From CAVXJN01 sp963773585 (GTDB lineage: Bacteria; Pseudomonadota; Gammaproteobacteria; JASBUN01): a stretch of 64,000 nucleotides of DNA. Under the pieces are notes generated by a model. It did no database searches. It saw only the letters and a program-made list of their open reading frames with translations, and was not told the origin of the DNA. Each line of letters opens with the position of its first letter. Position 1 is the first letter of the stretch. The translations under genes and the position numbers were made by a program. The stretch is taken from contig CAVZBR010000004.1 in NCBI GenBank assembly GCA_963773585.1, positions 62,001 to 126,000 on the forward strand, written 5' to 3'. Shown here one piece after another: positions 25,449 through 33,934 of the stretch.

Positions 25449-26060
25449 GTAGGATGCGTCAAGCGCGCAGCGCGGACGCATCGGACCGTCGGGCGGTGCT
25501 GCTGCCGGACCTGCCGGTTCGACGTTACGTCCGGCCCGCTGGGCCTTGACGTAACCTACGCGTCGTTGCGGCCTTTGCACGTCCGCGCCGCCGAACGCGA
25601 ACACGACAGCACCGTAGGATGCGTCAAGCGCAGCGCGCGGACGCATCGAACCGCGGGCGATGCTTCTGCCGGACCGCCGTTTCGATGTTACGTCCGGCCC
25701 GCCGGGCCTTGACGTAACCTACGGCGCCCACCCGTGCCGCATCGAACCGTCGGGGATGCCTCGACCGCATCGGCGTTACGTCCGGCCCTTCGGGCCTTGA
25801 CGTAACCTACGGTATCGTTCTCCATCTTCGCGGCGGCCGCTCGCACCGACTCCATGAACACGAAAGCACCGTAGGATGCGTCAAGCGCATCGCGCGGACG
25901 CATCGAATCAGTTACGTCCGGCCCTTCGGGCCTTGACGTAACCTACGGTATCGTTGCGCCACCTTCGCGGCGGCCGCTCGCACCGGCTCCATGAACACGA
26001 AAGCGCCTCGTAGGATGCGTCAAGCGCATCGCGCGGACGCATCGAACCGACCGGGAATAC
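25449..26060. repeat. BIME-like array of paired GAT- and GTT-type REP elements
   Basis: Plus-strand elements GTAGGATGCGTCAAGCGC... closing GGACGCATC begin near 25449, 25614, 25872 and 26012. Opposed elements GTTACGTCCGGCC... closing TTGACGTAACCTAC lie near 25523, 25687, 25772 and 25912. All have the GTAG tetranucleotide outside the stem. The spacers also repeat (CTTCGCGGCGGCCGCTCGCA and CTCCATGAACACGAAAGC, near 25829 and 25965). The array stops next to the RAYT gene. Confidence 0.92.
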
Positions 26061-26136
26061 TTCTGCATAGGGTGCGAGCGCAGCGCGGAAGAATCGAACC
26101 GCCGGGGGATGCTTCTAACGGATCGGCGTTACCACT

Positions 26137-26673
26137 TCATTCGAAATCCATCGATCGGAGGCCAGGCGCTTCCTGCGCGCCCCAACCTGCCGGATACACT
26201 CCCAAGCGGCGGTATCGATGAAACGAGCTGTAGTCCCAATCGATCACACGCCGAACATGGCCGTGCTTCACCGGATTGAAATGGAGATAGTCGAGATGCC
26301 TGCGCCAATCATCCGGATCGCGGATCAGGTGCTCCCAGTAACGCCGCTGCCAAACGGGCCGTTCCGCGCGCACATGCCGCGATTGAGATTGTTCCTCTTG
26401 AAGGGGCACGCATGCGCGGGTGAAATAGGATTTGATCAGGCGCACCCGGAGGGCGAAGTCGGCGTCGCCCGAGGGCAGTTCCATGATGCAATGAACGTGA
26501 TCGGGCAATACGACGATCCCGTCTAACCGGAACGGGTGCTTGACGCGCACGCGCCGAAAAGCTCGCCCCAGTCTCGATAGGTGGGGCGGCGTCAATAAGA
26601 TCGGCTGGCGCCGATGGGTAACCAGCGTAAGGAAATAGGTGCCGCCCGGTGTCCATGTACGACGGTAGCGCAT
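26137..26673 (-). CDS. REP-associated tyrosine transposase (RAYT, Y1/IS200-like)
   Basis: 178-residue single-strand DNA transposase of the HUH class, domesticated to move or maintain REP elements rather than itself. Start ATG 26673 (MRYRRTWTPGGTYFLTLVTH) behind GGAGAGCAAGG. The HUH pair is in DGIVVLPDHVHCIMELP and the candidate catalytic Tyr in RLIKSYFTRA. The RAYT-specific C-terminal block RRYWEHLIRDPDDWRRHLDY...HFNPVKHG is intact. There are no terminal insertion-sequence ends; instead GTAG-hairpin arrays flank it on both sides. It appears full length and functional. Known RAYTs bind and cut at the GTAG of their own REP, which fits the repeats here. Confidence 0.93.
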   Translation of the reverse strand: MRYRRTWTPGGTYFLTLVTHRRQPILLTPPHLSRLGRAFRRVRVKHPFRLDGIVVLPDHVHCIMELPSGDADFALRVRLIKSYFTRACVPLQEEQSQSRHVRAERPVWQRRYWEHLIRDPDDWRRHLDYLHFNPVKHGHVRRVIDWDYSSFHRYRRLGVYPAGWGAQEAPGLRSMDFE

Positions 26674-26732
26674 CCTTGCTCTCCGCGTCAGATTTGCCGA
26701 GCATGTTAGCCTGGAATGGACATGCACAGAAG

Positions 26733-27570
26733 CCTACGTTGCTTCGGTAAAGGAACGGCCGGGCGCCGTGCACGGGGCGATCGGTGGGAAGGAAAACCGT
26801 AGGGTGGGTCAAGCGCGCAGCGCGGACCCATCGTGGAAGACGGGCGTTGGTGCCCACGCGGAACCGAAACGTTGGGTCCGGCGTTCGGCCTTGACCCAAC
26901 CTACGTTGCTTCGGTAAAGGAACGGCCGGGCGCCGTGCACGGGGCGATCGGTGGGAAGGAAAACCGTAGGGTGGGTCAAGCGCGCAGCGCGGACCCATCG
27001 TGCAGCGTGGGCGTCAGTGCCATCCGGAACCGAAACGTTGGGTCCGGCCTTCGGCCTTGACCCAACCTACGTTGCTTCGGTAAAGCGGCGGTCGAGCACC
27101 GTGCGCGGCGGATCCGCGGGAACGAAAACGTAGGATGGGTCAAGCGCGCAGCGCGGACCCATCGTGCCGGGTGGGCGTTGGTGCCCATCCGGAACCGAAA
27201 CGTTGGGTCCGGCCTTCGGCCTTGACCCAACCTACGTCGCTTCGGTAAAGCGGCGGTCGAGCCGTGCGCGGCGGATCCGCGGGAACGAAAACGTAGGATG
27301 GGTCAAGCGCGCAGCGCGGACCCATCGTGGAAGACGGGCGTTGGTGCCCACGCGGAACCGAAACGTTGGGTCCGGCGTTCGGCCTTGACCCAACCTACGT
27401 TGCTTCGGTAAAGGAACGGCCGGGCGCCGTGCACGGGGCGATCGGTGGGAAGGAAAACCGTAGGATGGGTCAAGCGCGCAGCGCGGACCCATCGTGCCGG
27501 GTGGGCGTTGGTGTCATGCGGAACCGAAACGTTGGGTCCGGCCTTTGGCCTTGACCCAACCTACGTCGTT
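26733..27570. repeat. Five-unit tandem array (163-167 bases) of REP pairs
   Basis: The junction CTACGTTGCTTCGGTAAAG recurs with its GCTTCGG at 26741, 26908, 27074, 27239 and 27402. Each unit holds GTAGG(A/G)TGGGTCAAGCGC... closing GGACCCATC and, inverted, GTTGGGTCCGGC... closing TTGACCCAACCTAC, with two spacers between. Here both hairpins use the GGGTC half-stem, unlike the 25.4-26.1 kb array. Begins right after the RAYT gene on its 5' side. No genes. Confidence 0.93.
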
Positions 27571-27627
27571 GCGCCGCGCTTCCCGACCGGCGGGAACGAA
27601 ACGGAGTTCTCATGCGTCGCCCCTTCC

Positions 27628-27664
27628 AAAAAAATAAAGCCCGGCGATGCCGGGCCTTATTTTT
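27628..27664 (-). terminator. Intrinsic terminator after tRNA-Gln
   Basis: GCCCGGC-GAT-GCCGGGC hairpin at 27639-27655, flanked by A/T runs on both sides (minus strand: TTTATTTTTTTGG after the stem). Ends the rplM-rpsI-tRNA transcript. Confidence 0.85.
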
Positions 27665-27668
27665 GCAG

Positions 27669-27742
27669 TGGCTGGGGGACTAGGATTCGAACCTAGATTA
27701 GAGGAGTCAGAGTCCTCCGTCCTGCCGTTAGACGATCCCCCA
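27669..27742 (-). tRNA. tRNA-Gln (anticodon CUG)
   Basis: Reads TGGGGGA...TCCCCCA acceptor stem with encoded GCCA, anticodon arm GAGGA-CTCTGAC-TCCTC (anticodon CTG) and T-arm with GGTTCGAATCC. Starts only 21 bases after the rpsI stop on the same strand and shares its terminator. Confidence 0.95.
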
Positions 27743-27763
27743 AGTGGGGCAGGCGCAGCTCGT

Positions 27764-28159
27764 TTAACGCTTGGAGTACTGCGGTGCGCGACGGGCTTTG
27801 TGCAAGCCGATCTTTTTACGTTCCACTTCGCGCGCATCGCGGGTCACGAAACCGGCTTTGCGCAGCGGCGAACGCAGGCTTTCTTCATGCACGATCAGCG
27901 CACGGGTAATGGCGTGACGAATCGCGCCAGCCTGACCGCTCATGCCGCCGCCGACGACGGACACGGCGATATCGAATCTGTCTTTCATCTGCACCAGCTC
28001 GAGGGGCTGACGTACCACCATGCGCGCCGTCTCGCGGCCGAAGTATTCGTCCAATGGACGTTTGTTGACGGTGATGTTGCCGCTGCCCGGGCGCAGGAAT
28101 ACGCGTGCTGCAGAGCTTTTTCGACGACCGGTAGCGTAATATTGTTCAGTTTGTGCCAT
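27764..28159 (-). CDS. rpsI: 30S ribosomal protein S9
   Basis: 131 residues, MAQTEQYYATGRRKSSAARV to the conserved basic end KKARRAPQYSKR (here LHKARRAPQYSKR), whose final Arg reaches the P-site tRNA. The start is ATG 28159; the frame is open upstream but lacks homology. Partner of rplM, 22 bases upstream, in the universal L13-S9 operon. A tRNA-Gln gene follows with no terminator between. Confidence 0.98.
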   Translation of the reverse strand: MAQTEQYYATGRRKSSAARVFLRPGSGNITVNKRPLDEYFGRETARMVVRQPLELVQMKDRFDIAVSVVGGGMSGQAGAIRHAITRALIVHEESLRSPLRKAGFVTRDAREVERKKIGLHKARRAPQYSKR

Positions 28160-28181
28160 TAAATTCGTCCGTTTGAAGGGC

Positions 28182-28610
28182 TCAGAGGTCCAGCGGCTTG
28201 GGCTGCTGGGCACTGTGGGAATGTTCGGGGCCGGCATAGACTTTCAACTTGCGGAACATGGCCCGACCCAACGGATTCTTCGGCAACATGCCCTTCACAG
28301 CGGTCTCGATCACACGGGTCGGCGCTTTCTGCAGCTGCTTGAACAAATTGATCGACTTCAAGCTGCCGATATAGCCGGTGTGGTGGTAATACATCTTATT
28401 CTGGAGCTTTGCGCCGGTCACCCGAATCTTCTCGGCATTGACCACGATGATGTAGTCGCCGGTGTCGACGTGAGGGGTGTACTCGGCCTTGTGCTTGCCG
28501 CGCAGCCGGCGGGCCACTTCGGATGCCAAGCGCCCTAGGGTTTTGCCGTCGGCGTCTACCACGAACCAATCGCGACGCACCTCGGCCGGTTTTGCGCTGA
28601 AGGTCTTCAT
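28182..28610 (-). CDS. rplM: 50S ribosomal protein L13
   Basis: 142 residues, MKTFSAKPAEVRRDWFVVDA, with the family blocks LGRLASEVARRLRGKHKAEY, YYHHTGYIGSLK and AVKGMLPKNPLGRAMFRKLKVY. First gene of the rplM-rpsI-tRNA-Gln unit. Upstream (28611-28730) lies its leader and probably its promoter; I see no clear box. Confidence 0.98.
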   Translation of the reverse strand: MKTFSAKPAEVRRDWFVVDADGKTLGRLASEVARRLRGKHKAEYTPHVDTGDYIIVVNAEKIRVTGAKLQNKMYYHHTGYIGSLKSINLFKQLQKAPTRVIETAVKGMLPKNPLGRAMFRKLKVYAGPEHSHSAQQPKPLDL

Positions 28611-28730
28611 GAACTCATGCTCCGGGAATCTGACCCATGTCGATCGTAGAAAGACCGGGAATCTTACAGAAGATGGAACCTATAGACAAGCCACCGTCGG
28701 CCGCTCGCCGCCGGTAACCGCAGTACAGGC

Positions 28731-28764
28731 AAAAAAAAAGCGCGGTAAGTGAGGACCGCGCTTT
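28731..28764 (-). terminator. Intrinsic terminator of the 2Fe-2S gene
   Basis: AAAGCGCGGT (28737-28746) pairs with ACCGCGCTTT (28755-28764), perfect 10-base stem, loop AAGTGAGG. On the minus strand the stem runs into nine T. It lies about 190 bases after the ferredoxin-like gene stop. Confidence 0.85.
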
Positions 28765-28956
28765 AAACCACCAAAGGAGGATGGAGGAGTCAAACTGACC
28801 AACCGGAATACAAGTCGGTAAATCAGCATGTGAGAATTCTCTAATACTCTTGAGTACGTGTCAATAGGTGGCCGGTTACGAATGGTTTCGTCACCGCTGA
28901 CAATGTCGAAATCGAATCGGAGCCCGGGATTCTGCACGTATCTGATTGAAATCTCG

Positions 28957-29265
28957 CTAAATCCGCAATCGATCGACGACTCGGCCGTTGCGCAGGTGCT
29001 CATCGATGATCTCATCGAGATCGTCCTGATCGACGTACGTGTACCAGACATCCTCCGGATAAACCACGATCACCGGACCTTCTGAACATCGATCCAGGCA
29101 GCCGGCGGTATTGACCCGTACCCCGCCCACACCGGCCAGCCCCAGCACTTTTACCCGCTTCTTGACATAGTCGCGCATGGCCTGGGCGTCATATTGCTGG
29201 CAACAGGCACTGCCATCAGCGCGCAGATTGGTGCAAAAAAAGACGTGGTGACGATAATAGGACAT
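28957..29265 (-). CDS. Thioredoxin-like (2Fe-2S) ferredoxin domain protein
   Basis: 102 residues from ATG 29265 (MSYYRHHVFFCTNLRADGSA); the longer open frame upstream lacks homology. Cysteines in the pattern of the thioredoxin-fold ferredoxins: FFCTNLRADGSACCQQ and NTAGCLDRCSEGPVIVVYPE. Cytoplasmic electron carrier of unknown partner. Divergent from coq7; its messenger probably ends at the strong terminator near 28750. Confidence 0.9.
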   Translation of the reverse strand: MSYYRHHVFFCTNLRADGSACCQQYDAQAMRDYVKKRVKVLGLAGVGGVRVNTAGCLDRCSEGPVIVVYPEDVWYTYVDQDDLDEIIDEHLRNGRVVDRLRI

Positions 29266-29387
29266 GGACACAAGATAGGGACTCGGGGCGGCAGTTGAAA
29301 GGCCGGGTTCACGTAAAGTTGCGTTGCGTGGCAGCGCGCGTATCGTGGACCTCACCGCCAGGTCCAGCCAGCACGCAGAGATCCGCC

Positions 29388-30032
29388 ATGCAATCACGTC
29401 GCTACACAGCACTCGATCACTTGCTCATCAACATCGATCAAGCAACCCGCACGGTGTTCGGCCAGCCGCCTACCACGGGCCGCGCCGATCCCGCGCGCGC
29501 GGCGCAGAAATCGGAACTCAACCCCGAGCAGAAGCGTCGCGCTGCAAGCCTGATGCGCGTCAACCATGTCGGAGAAGTCTGCGCCCAAGCCCTATATCAC
29601 GGGCAGGCTGCGGCAGCGCGCGCGCCGCGGGTGCGGGACGCCATGCAACAGGCGGCCCGCGAAGAAAATGATCACCTCGACTGGTGCGCGTCGCGCATCA
29701 AGGCGCTCGACGGGCACGTGAGCTACTTGAATCCGCTCTGGTATGCAGGCTCGTATGCGATCGGTGCCACAGCGGGAGTCGCCGGAGACAAGTGGAGCCT
29801 GGGGTTTCTGGTGGAAACGGAACGCCAAGTCGTGCGGCACCTGGAAGACCACCTGCAACGGTTACCGGCAGAAGACCACAAGAGCCGGGCGGTACTAGAA
29901 CAAATGAAGGAAGACGAAGCCCGACACGCGACCACTGCTGTCGAAGCCGGCGCGCGGCCATTGCCCGCGCCGATCAAAGGGATCATGAAACTGGCGTCGA
30001 AAGTCATGACCACCGTGGCATATCGGATCTGA
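29388..30032 (+). CDS. coq7: Demethoxyubiquinone hydroxylase
   Basis: Di-iron, membrane-associated monooxygenase for the C6 hydroxylation of ubiquinone, replacing UbiF. 214 residues from ATG 29388 (MQSRRYTALDHLLINIDQAT). The di-iron ligands are in MRVNHVGEVCAQALYHGQ, AAREENDHLDW, LVETERQVVRHLEDH and MKEDEARHA. Having Coq7 makes it less likely that the second flavin hydroxylase of the ubiH operon is UbiF. Neighbourhood coq7-speD agrees with Pseudomonas. A repeat array separates it from speD. Confidence 0.96.
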   Translation: MQSRRYTALDHLLINIDQATRTVFGQPPTTGRADPARAAQKSELNPEQKRRAASLMRVNHVGEVCAQALYHGQAAAARAPRVRDAMQQAAREENDHLDWCASRIKALDGHVSYLNPLWYAGSYAIGATAGVAGDKWSLGFLVETERQVVRHLEDHLQRLPAEDHKSRAVLEQMKEDEARHATTAVEAGARPLPAPIKGIMKLASKVMTTVAYRI

Positions 30033-30044
30033 AGCTCCAATGTC

Positions 30045-30899
30045 GCACCCGTAGGTCGCGCGCAGGCCGACTCCGCGCACCGAGCCAACGAACCCCGTAG
30101 GTTACGTCAAGGCCGAAAGGCCGGACGTAACGTCCGATACGACCGAGGCATCGGCAAGCGAATCGATGCGTCCGCGCGGTGCGCTTGACGCATCCTACGG
30201 TTCGAGGCCTTTGCTCAAAATCGCACCATAGGTCGGGCGCAGGCCGACCGCACCGAGCCAACGAATCCCGTAGGTTACGTCAAGGCCGAAAGGCCGGACG
30301 TAACGTCCGATACGACCGAGGCATCGGCAAGCAAATCGATGCGTCCGCGCGGTGCGCTTGACGCATCCTACGGTTCGAGGCCTTTGCTCAAAATCGCACC
30401 ATAGGTCGGGCGCAGGCCGACCGCACCGAGCCAACGAATCCCGTAGGTTACGTCAAGGCCCAAAGGCCGGATGGAACGTCCGACACGACAGAGGCATCGG
30501 CAAGCAAATCGATGCGTCCGCGCGGTGCGCTTGACGCATCCTACGGTTCGAGGCCCTTGCTCAAAATCGCACCCATAGGTCGGGCGCAGGCCGACCGCAC
30601 CGAGCCAACGAATCCCGTAGGTTACGTCAAGGCCGAAAGGCCGGACGTTACGTCCGATAGGACAGAGGCATCGCCAAGCAAATCGATGCGTCCGCGCGGT
30701 GCGCTTGACGCATCCTGCGGTTCGAGGCCCTTGCTCAAGTCGCACCCATAGGTCGGGCCCGGGCCGACGTCGCGCACACGAGCCAACGAACGCCGTAGGT
30801 TACGTCAAGGCCCAAAGGCCGGACGTTACGTCCGATACGACAGAGGCATCGGCAAGCAAATCGATGGGGCCGCGCGGTGCGCTTGACGCATCCTACGAC
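30045..30899. repeat. Five-unit array (173-177 bases) of REP pairs carrying a copy of the speD 3' end
   Basis: GTAGGTTACGTCAAGGCC begins at 30097, 30270, 30443, 30617 and 30794. Each unit contains this GTT-type hairpin, an opposed GAT-type hairpin (GCTTGACGCATCCTAC), then GAGGCCTTTGCTCA (30204, 30377, with one change at 30550 and 30724), and a short hairpin GGTCGGGCGCAGGCCGAC. The 14-base segment is the same as codons at the end of speD (30902-30915). The rightmost GTAG contains the speD stop codon. Confidence 0.93.
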
Positions 30900-31732
30900 T
30901 TGAGGCCTTTGCTCAGATTGCGGCCGTAGAACATCTCCATCATTTCACGCTTCAGCCGCTCGCCGACAGTTTTGCGTTCGACAGCAGTAAGGTCTTCCAC
31001 TCCGGTTCCGAACAGATAATTGTCCAGCTCCAGATCCTTGAGCATCATCTTGGTGTGGAAGATGTTCTCCTGGTACACGTTGACATCGATCATGTGATAC
31101 CGCTCTTTGGTGTCCTTGGACAAATAGTTCTGGATTGAATTGATCTTGTGGTCGATGAAATGTTTTTTCCCGCGCACGTCGCGGGTAAAACCACGCACTC
31201 GATAGTCCATGATGACGATATCGGACTCGAAGCTGTGAATCAGGTAATTCAGGGCCTTGAGCGGCGAGATGCGACCGCAGGTGGAGACGTCGATATCCGC
31301 GCGAAAGGTGCTGATGCCATTGTCCGGATGGCTTTCCGGATAAGTGTGTACGGTGACGTGGCTCTTATCCAGATGCGCCACCACCGCGTCGGGCAGCGGA
31401 CCCGGTGACTCGCTGTTGGACAGTTCCTCGGCGACAATCGGCTCCTCGGAAATGAGCATGGTGACGCTCGCGCCCTGAGGCTCGTAATCCTGATGGGCGA
31501 TATTGAGGATATTGGCGCCGATGATATTGGAGACGTCGGTCAATATCTTGGTCAAGCGCTCGGCGTTGTACTCTTCATCAATGTACTCGATGTACTCACG
31601 GCGATGCTTCGACTTCTTGGCATAGCAGATGTCATAGATGTTGAAGCTCAACGTCTTGGTAAGATTGTTGAATCCGTGTAGCTTCAACCGTTTCAACTGC
31701 TTCACCACGGGCGCTTCCTCCGATTGCGTCAC
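30893..31732 (-). CDS. speD: S-adenosylmethionine decarboxylase proenzyme
   Basis: Makes decarboxylated SAM for spermidine synthesis. 279 residues of the class 1A (E. coli-like) type. The proenzyme cuts itself at Lys-Ser in LDKSHVTVHTYPESHP, so Ser124 becomes the pyruvoyl cofactor. The downstream cysteine block is DVSTCGRISPLKALNY. The stop codon TAG is part of a REP GTAG, so the repeat array abuts the gene directly and its first hairpin may act as 3' end protection or terminator. Order with osmC and crp as in Pseudomonas. Confidence 0.97.
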   Translation of the reverse strand: MTQSEEAPVVKQLKRLKLHGFNNLTKTLSFNIYDICYAKKSKHRREYIEYIDEEYNAERLTKILTDVSNIIGANILNIAHQDYEPQGASVTMLISEEPIVAEELSNSESPGPLPDAVVAHLDKSHVTVHTYPESHPDNGISTFRADIDVSTCGRISPLKALNYLIHSFESDIVIMDYRVRGFTRDVRGKKHFIDHKINSIQNYLSKDTKERYHMIDVNVYQENIFHTKMMLKDLELDNYLFGTGVEDLTAVERKTVGERLKREMMEMFYGRNLSKGLKS

Positions 31733-31759
31733 TTGTTCAAAATCCGAACCGGCAGGCGC

Positions 31760-32164
31760 CTACCGCTCGGTCCCGGCCAAGGGCGGATGATAAATGATCT
31801 GGACCGTGTTGCCGACCGGATCGCTGCAATAGAAGCTGCGCGCGCCATCGCGGTGAGTGCGCGGCTCGGTTTTCATGGGTACTTCCCGCCCGCGCAGATA
31901 GGCGTACCACGCATCGACCTGCTCCGGGCGCTCGATGACGAAGCCAATGTGATCGAGGCGCTGGCTGCCGCCCGGTTCGAATTCTATCGGCGCGCGGTGC
32001 AAAGCCAGATTGTCATTGCCCGAAGTCAGATAGAGGTTATCGGCGTCCGGCCGCCATTCGACCCGCATTCCCATGAGCGTGACGTAGAAGTGCTCACAGG
32101 CCTCCAGGTCACTGACGGTCAGGGCCACATGCCGCAAACCGGCCGTACGGTCGGGTCTTTCCAT
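31760..32164 (-). CDS. VOC (glyoxalase/dioxygenase) family protein
   Basis: 134 residues from ATG 32164 (MERPDRTAGLRHVALTVSDL). Two beta-alpha-beta-beta-beta modules with candidate metal ligands in RHVALTV (His), QRLDHIGFVIE (His) and DPVGNTVQIIY (Gln/Glu position). The family covers glyoxalase, dioxygenase and resistance enzymes, so the reaction cannot be given. It lies 27 bases upstream of speD and 34 bases after the DUF885 gene on the same strand, probably in one operon. Confidence 0.88.
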   Translation of the reverse strand: MERPDRTAGLRHVALTVSDLEACEHFYVTLMGMRVEWRPDADNLYLTSGNDNLALHRAPIEFEPGGSQRLDHIGFVIERPEQVDAWYAYLRGREVPMKTEPRTHRDGARSFYCSDPVGNTVQIIYHPPLAGTER

Positions 32165-32198
32165 CAATACCTCGAAGATACAGTTTGCAGTCCTGAAC

Positions 32199-33926
32199 TC
32201 AGGCCCCGCCCCCGAAAACGTCCCTCTGCACGGACTGCGCGAATGCGGCGCCATGACAGCGTTCCAGCACCAAAGGCACAGCAATGGAGCCCGCCGACAG
32301 CAAACCATCGTGGAAGCTTCGCATCTGCTGCGCGTCCCGATCCTCCACGAGGCGTTCACGCGATCGGTTGATTAACGACCAGCCGGTCGCATAGCCCATC
32401 GGAACGGCGGGAGCGCGACTATACCAGAGCACGTCGGCTTTTGCCTGCGCGAGCGGAAACCCGAGTGTGTCGGAGAGCCGCCGGGCCGCAGCGTCCAGGC
32501 CCAGTCCGCGGGTTTGCAGCTCGATGTCGAGCTGGACCCGCAATGCCCGCCACAAGCGGTCGCGCAACAACAAGAATTCGTGCTCCGGTTGACCGAGGAA
32601 CCCGCGCTCGAACATCAGCTGTTCGCAGTACAGTGCCCACCCTTCGAACAACGTCGCCGACGGGTTCAGTAAGCGAGGCAAAGTGCGGCTCGTCGGGCGC
32701 TGGTTGGCGGTCACGAACTGCAAGTGATGGCCTGGCCACGCCTCATGGACACAGGTGTGCATCAGCGCAAGATCGTTGTGCTCGCCCATGAGTTCTTCGT
32801 CTGCCGCGGGAGTCACATAATAATGCCCGCATTGATCGGGATCGTTGGGCGCTGGCGGCAGATAGGCCGCAAACGGAATCGCGTGACGCATGAATGCCGG
32901 CGTATCCACTACCTGTAAACGCTGGCGTGCCGGCATCTCCACCAGGTCCTGTTCCCGCACGAACTCATACGCCCGCTGCATCTGCTCGCGATAAGCATTC
33001 AACAAGCCACCGGCGGTCGGGTGACGGCTGCGAATCATGCTCGCCATCGCGTTGGCATCTGTATCCCCGCGTAAGCGGCGGGTCACTGCGTGCAGTTCCT
33101 GTCGGGTGCGCTGAACCAGTCGCGTACCCAGGTCGTGCAGCGCGCCCGCGTCGCAGTCAAGGAAATGGCGGTGTTTCAGCAATCGCGCGAAGTGAGCGTG
33201 GCCGCATGCGTATGCGCCCTCCGCTCGAGCACCGATAGTCTGCGCCAGGAAATGCGCAAACTCCTCCATGGCGTTTGCCGCTGCTTCGCAGAGCTGGGCG
33301 GTGCGCCCAAGCGAGGCAAATCCTCGGATCAGAACCGGATGGATAGGCAGGTCGCGCACGAAACGCGCGCCGGCAACCGCTTCGCTGATCGCGCCTTCCA
33401 ACCACGCGGCGGGCACCAACTGCGGCGTTTCCGCCAATATCCGCCGGGCGCCCCGCAGATGACCCGGTACAGCCGCAAGTCGCGCCTGCAGGGCCTGCGG
33501 CAGGCCGCGCACGGGGTAAACAGTCAACTGGTAGATCGCATTGACCGGCAGGTAGCGTGCCGGGTCACGGTAACGCCAATCCGCTTCCATCAACTCATGC
33601 AGCTCGATCACCGCGGCGCCATGCAGGAGACGAAAATCGAGCTGTCTGTCGGTATCGAGCTCCCCGGCGTTCAGCTCATCCAGCGCCCCGAGCAGGTTTT
33701 CGTTCAAGGAAACCAGCGCGCCTATATCGTCATCATGGAACGGCGTAAGGCGATCGGCATAACCGTCGACGCCCGCTTCTACGGCAGCCTCTGGATGGAA
33801 ATGGAACCAAGCCTGGTAGTAGTCTCGAAGCAGTTGATCGAACGCCGCAGAACCTGGGCTCGACTGGGGGGTACCGTCGAGTATCGGCGAGGAGGTGGAA
33901 TGTCGGTTATCGAGTGCGTCGTCCAT
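32199..33926 (-). CDS. DUF885 family protein, putative metallocarboxypeptidase
   Basis: 575 residues. Shows the family's zinc-type motif CVHEAWPGHHLQF near residue 392 and the second block LFEGWALYCEQLM with a glutamate about 40 residues later. N-terminal region FDQLLRDYYQAWFHFHPEAA is typical. DUF885 members are distant relatives of M32-like peptidases; substrate unknown. No signal peptide. 8 bases before it, on the same strand, ends osmC, so osmC-DUF885-VOC-speD may be co-transcribed. Confidence 0.88.
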   Translation of the reverse strand: MDDALDNRHSTSSPILDGTPQSSPGSAAFDQLLRDYYQAWFHFHPEAAVEAGVDGYADRLTPFHDDDIGALVSLNENLLGALDELNAGELDTDRQLDFRLLHGAAVIELHELMEADWRYRDPARYLPVNAIYQLTVYPVRGLPQALQARLAAVPGHLRGARRILAETPQLVPAAWLEGAISEAVAGARFVRDLPIHPVLIRGFASLGRTAQLCEAAANAMEEFAHFLAQTIGARAEGAYACGHAHFARLLKHRHFLDCDAGALHDLGTRLVQRTRQELHAVTRRLRGDTDANAMASMIRSRHPTAGGLLNAYREQMQRAYEFVREQDLVEMPARQRLQVVDTPAFMRHAIPFAAYLPPAPNDPDQCGHYYVTPAADEELMGEHNDLALMHTCVHEAWPGHHLQFVTANQRPTSRTLPRLLNPSATLFEGWALYCEQLMFERGFLGQPEHEFLLLRDRLWRALRVQLDIELQTRGLGLDAAARRLSDTLGFPLAQAKADVLWYSRAPAVPMGYATGWSLINRSRERLVEDRDAQQMRSFHDGLLSAGSIAVPLVLERCHGAAFAQSVQRDVFGGGA

Positions 33927-33934
33927 CCTGACGT

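Noticed and set aside
26137..26673. Intact IS200/IS605 insertion sequence
   Set aside because: The protein has the RAYT C-terminal block and the flanks are REP arrays, not left and right IS ends; no TnpB.
30899..30940. Second gene fragment of speD inside the repeat array
   Set aside because: The shared part is only 14 bases in each unit, too short for a pseudogene; recorded as a repeat observation instead.
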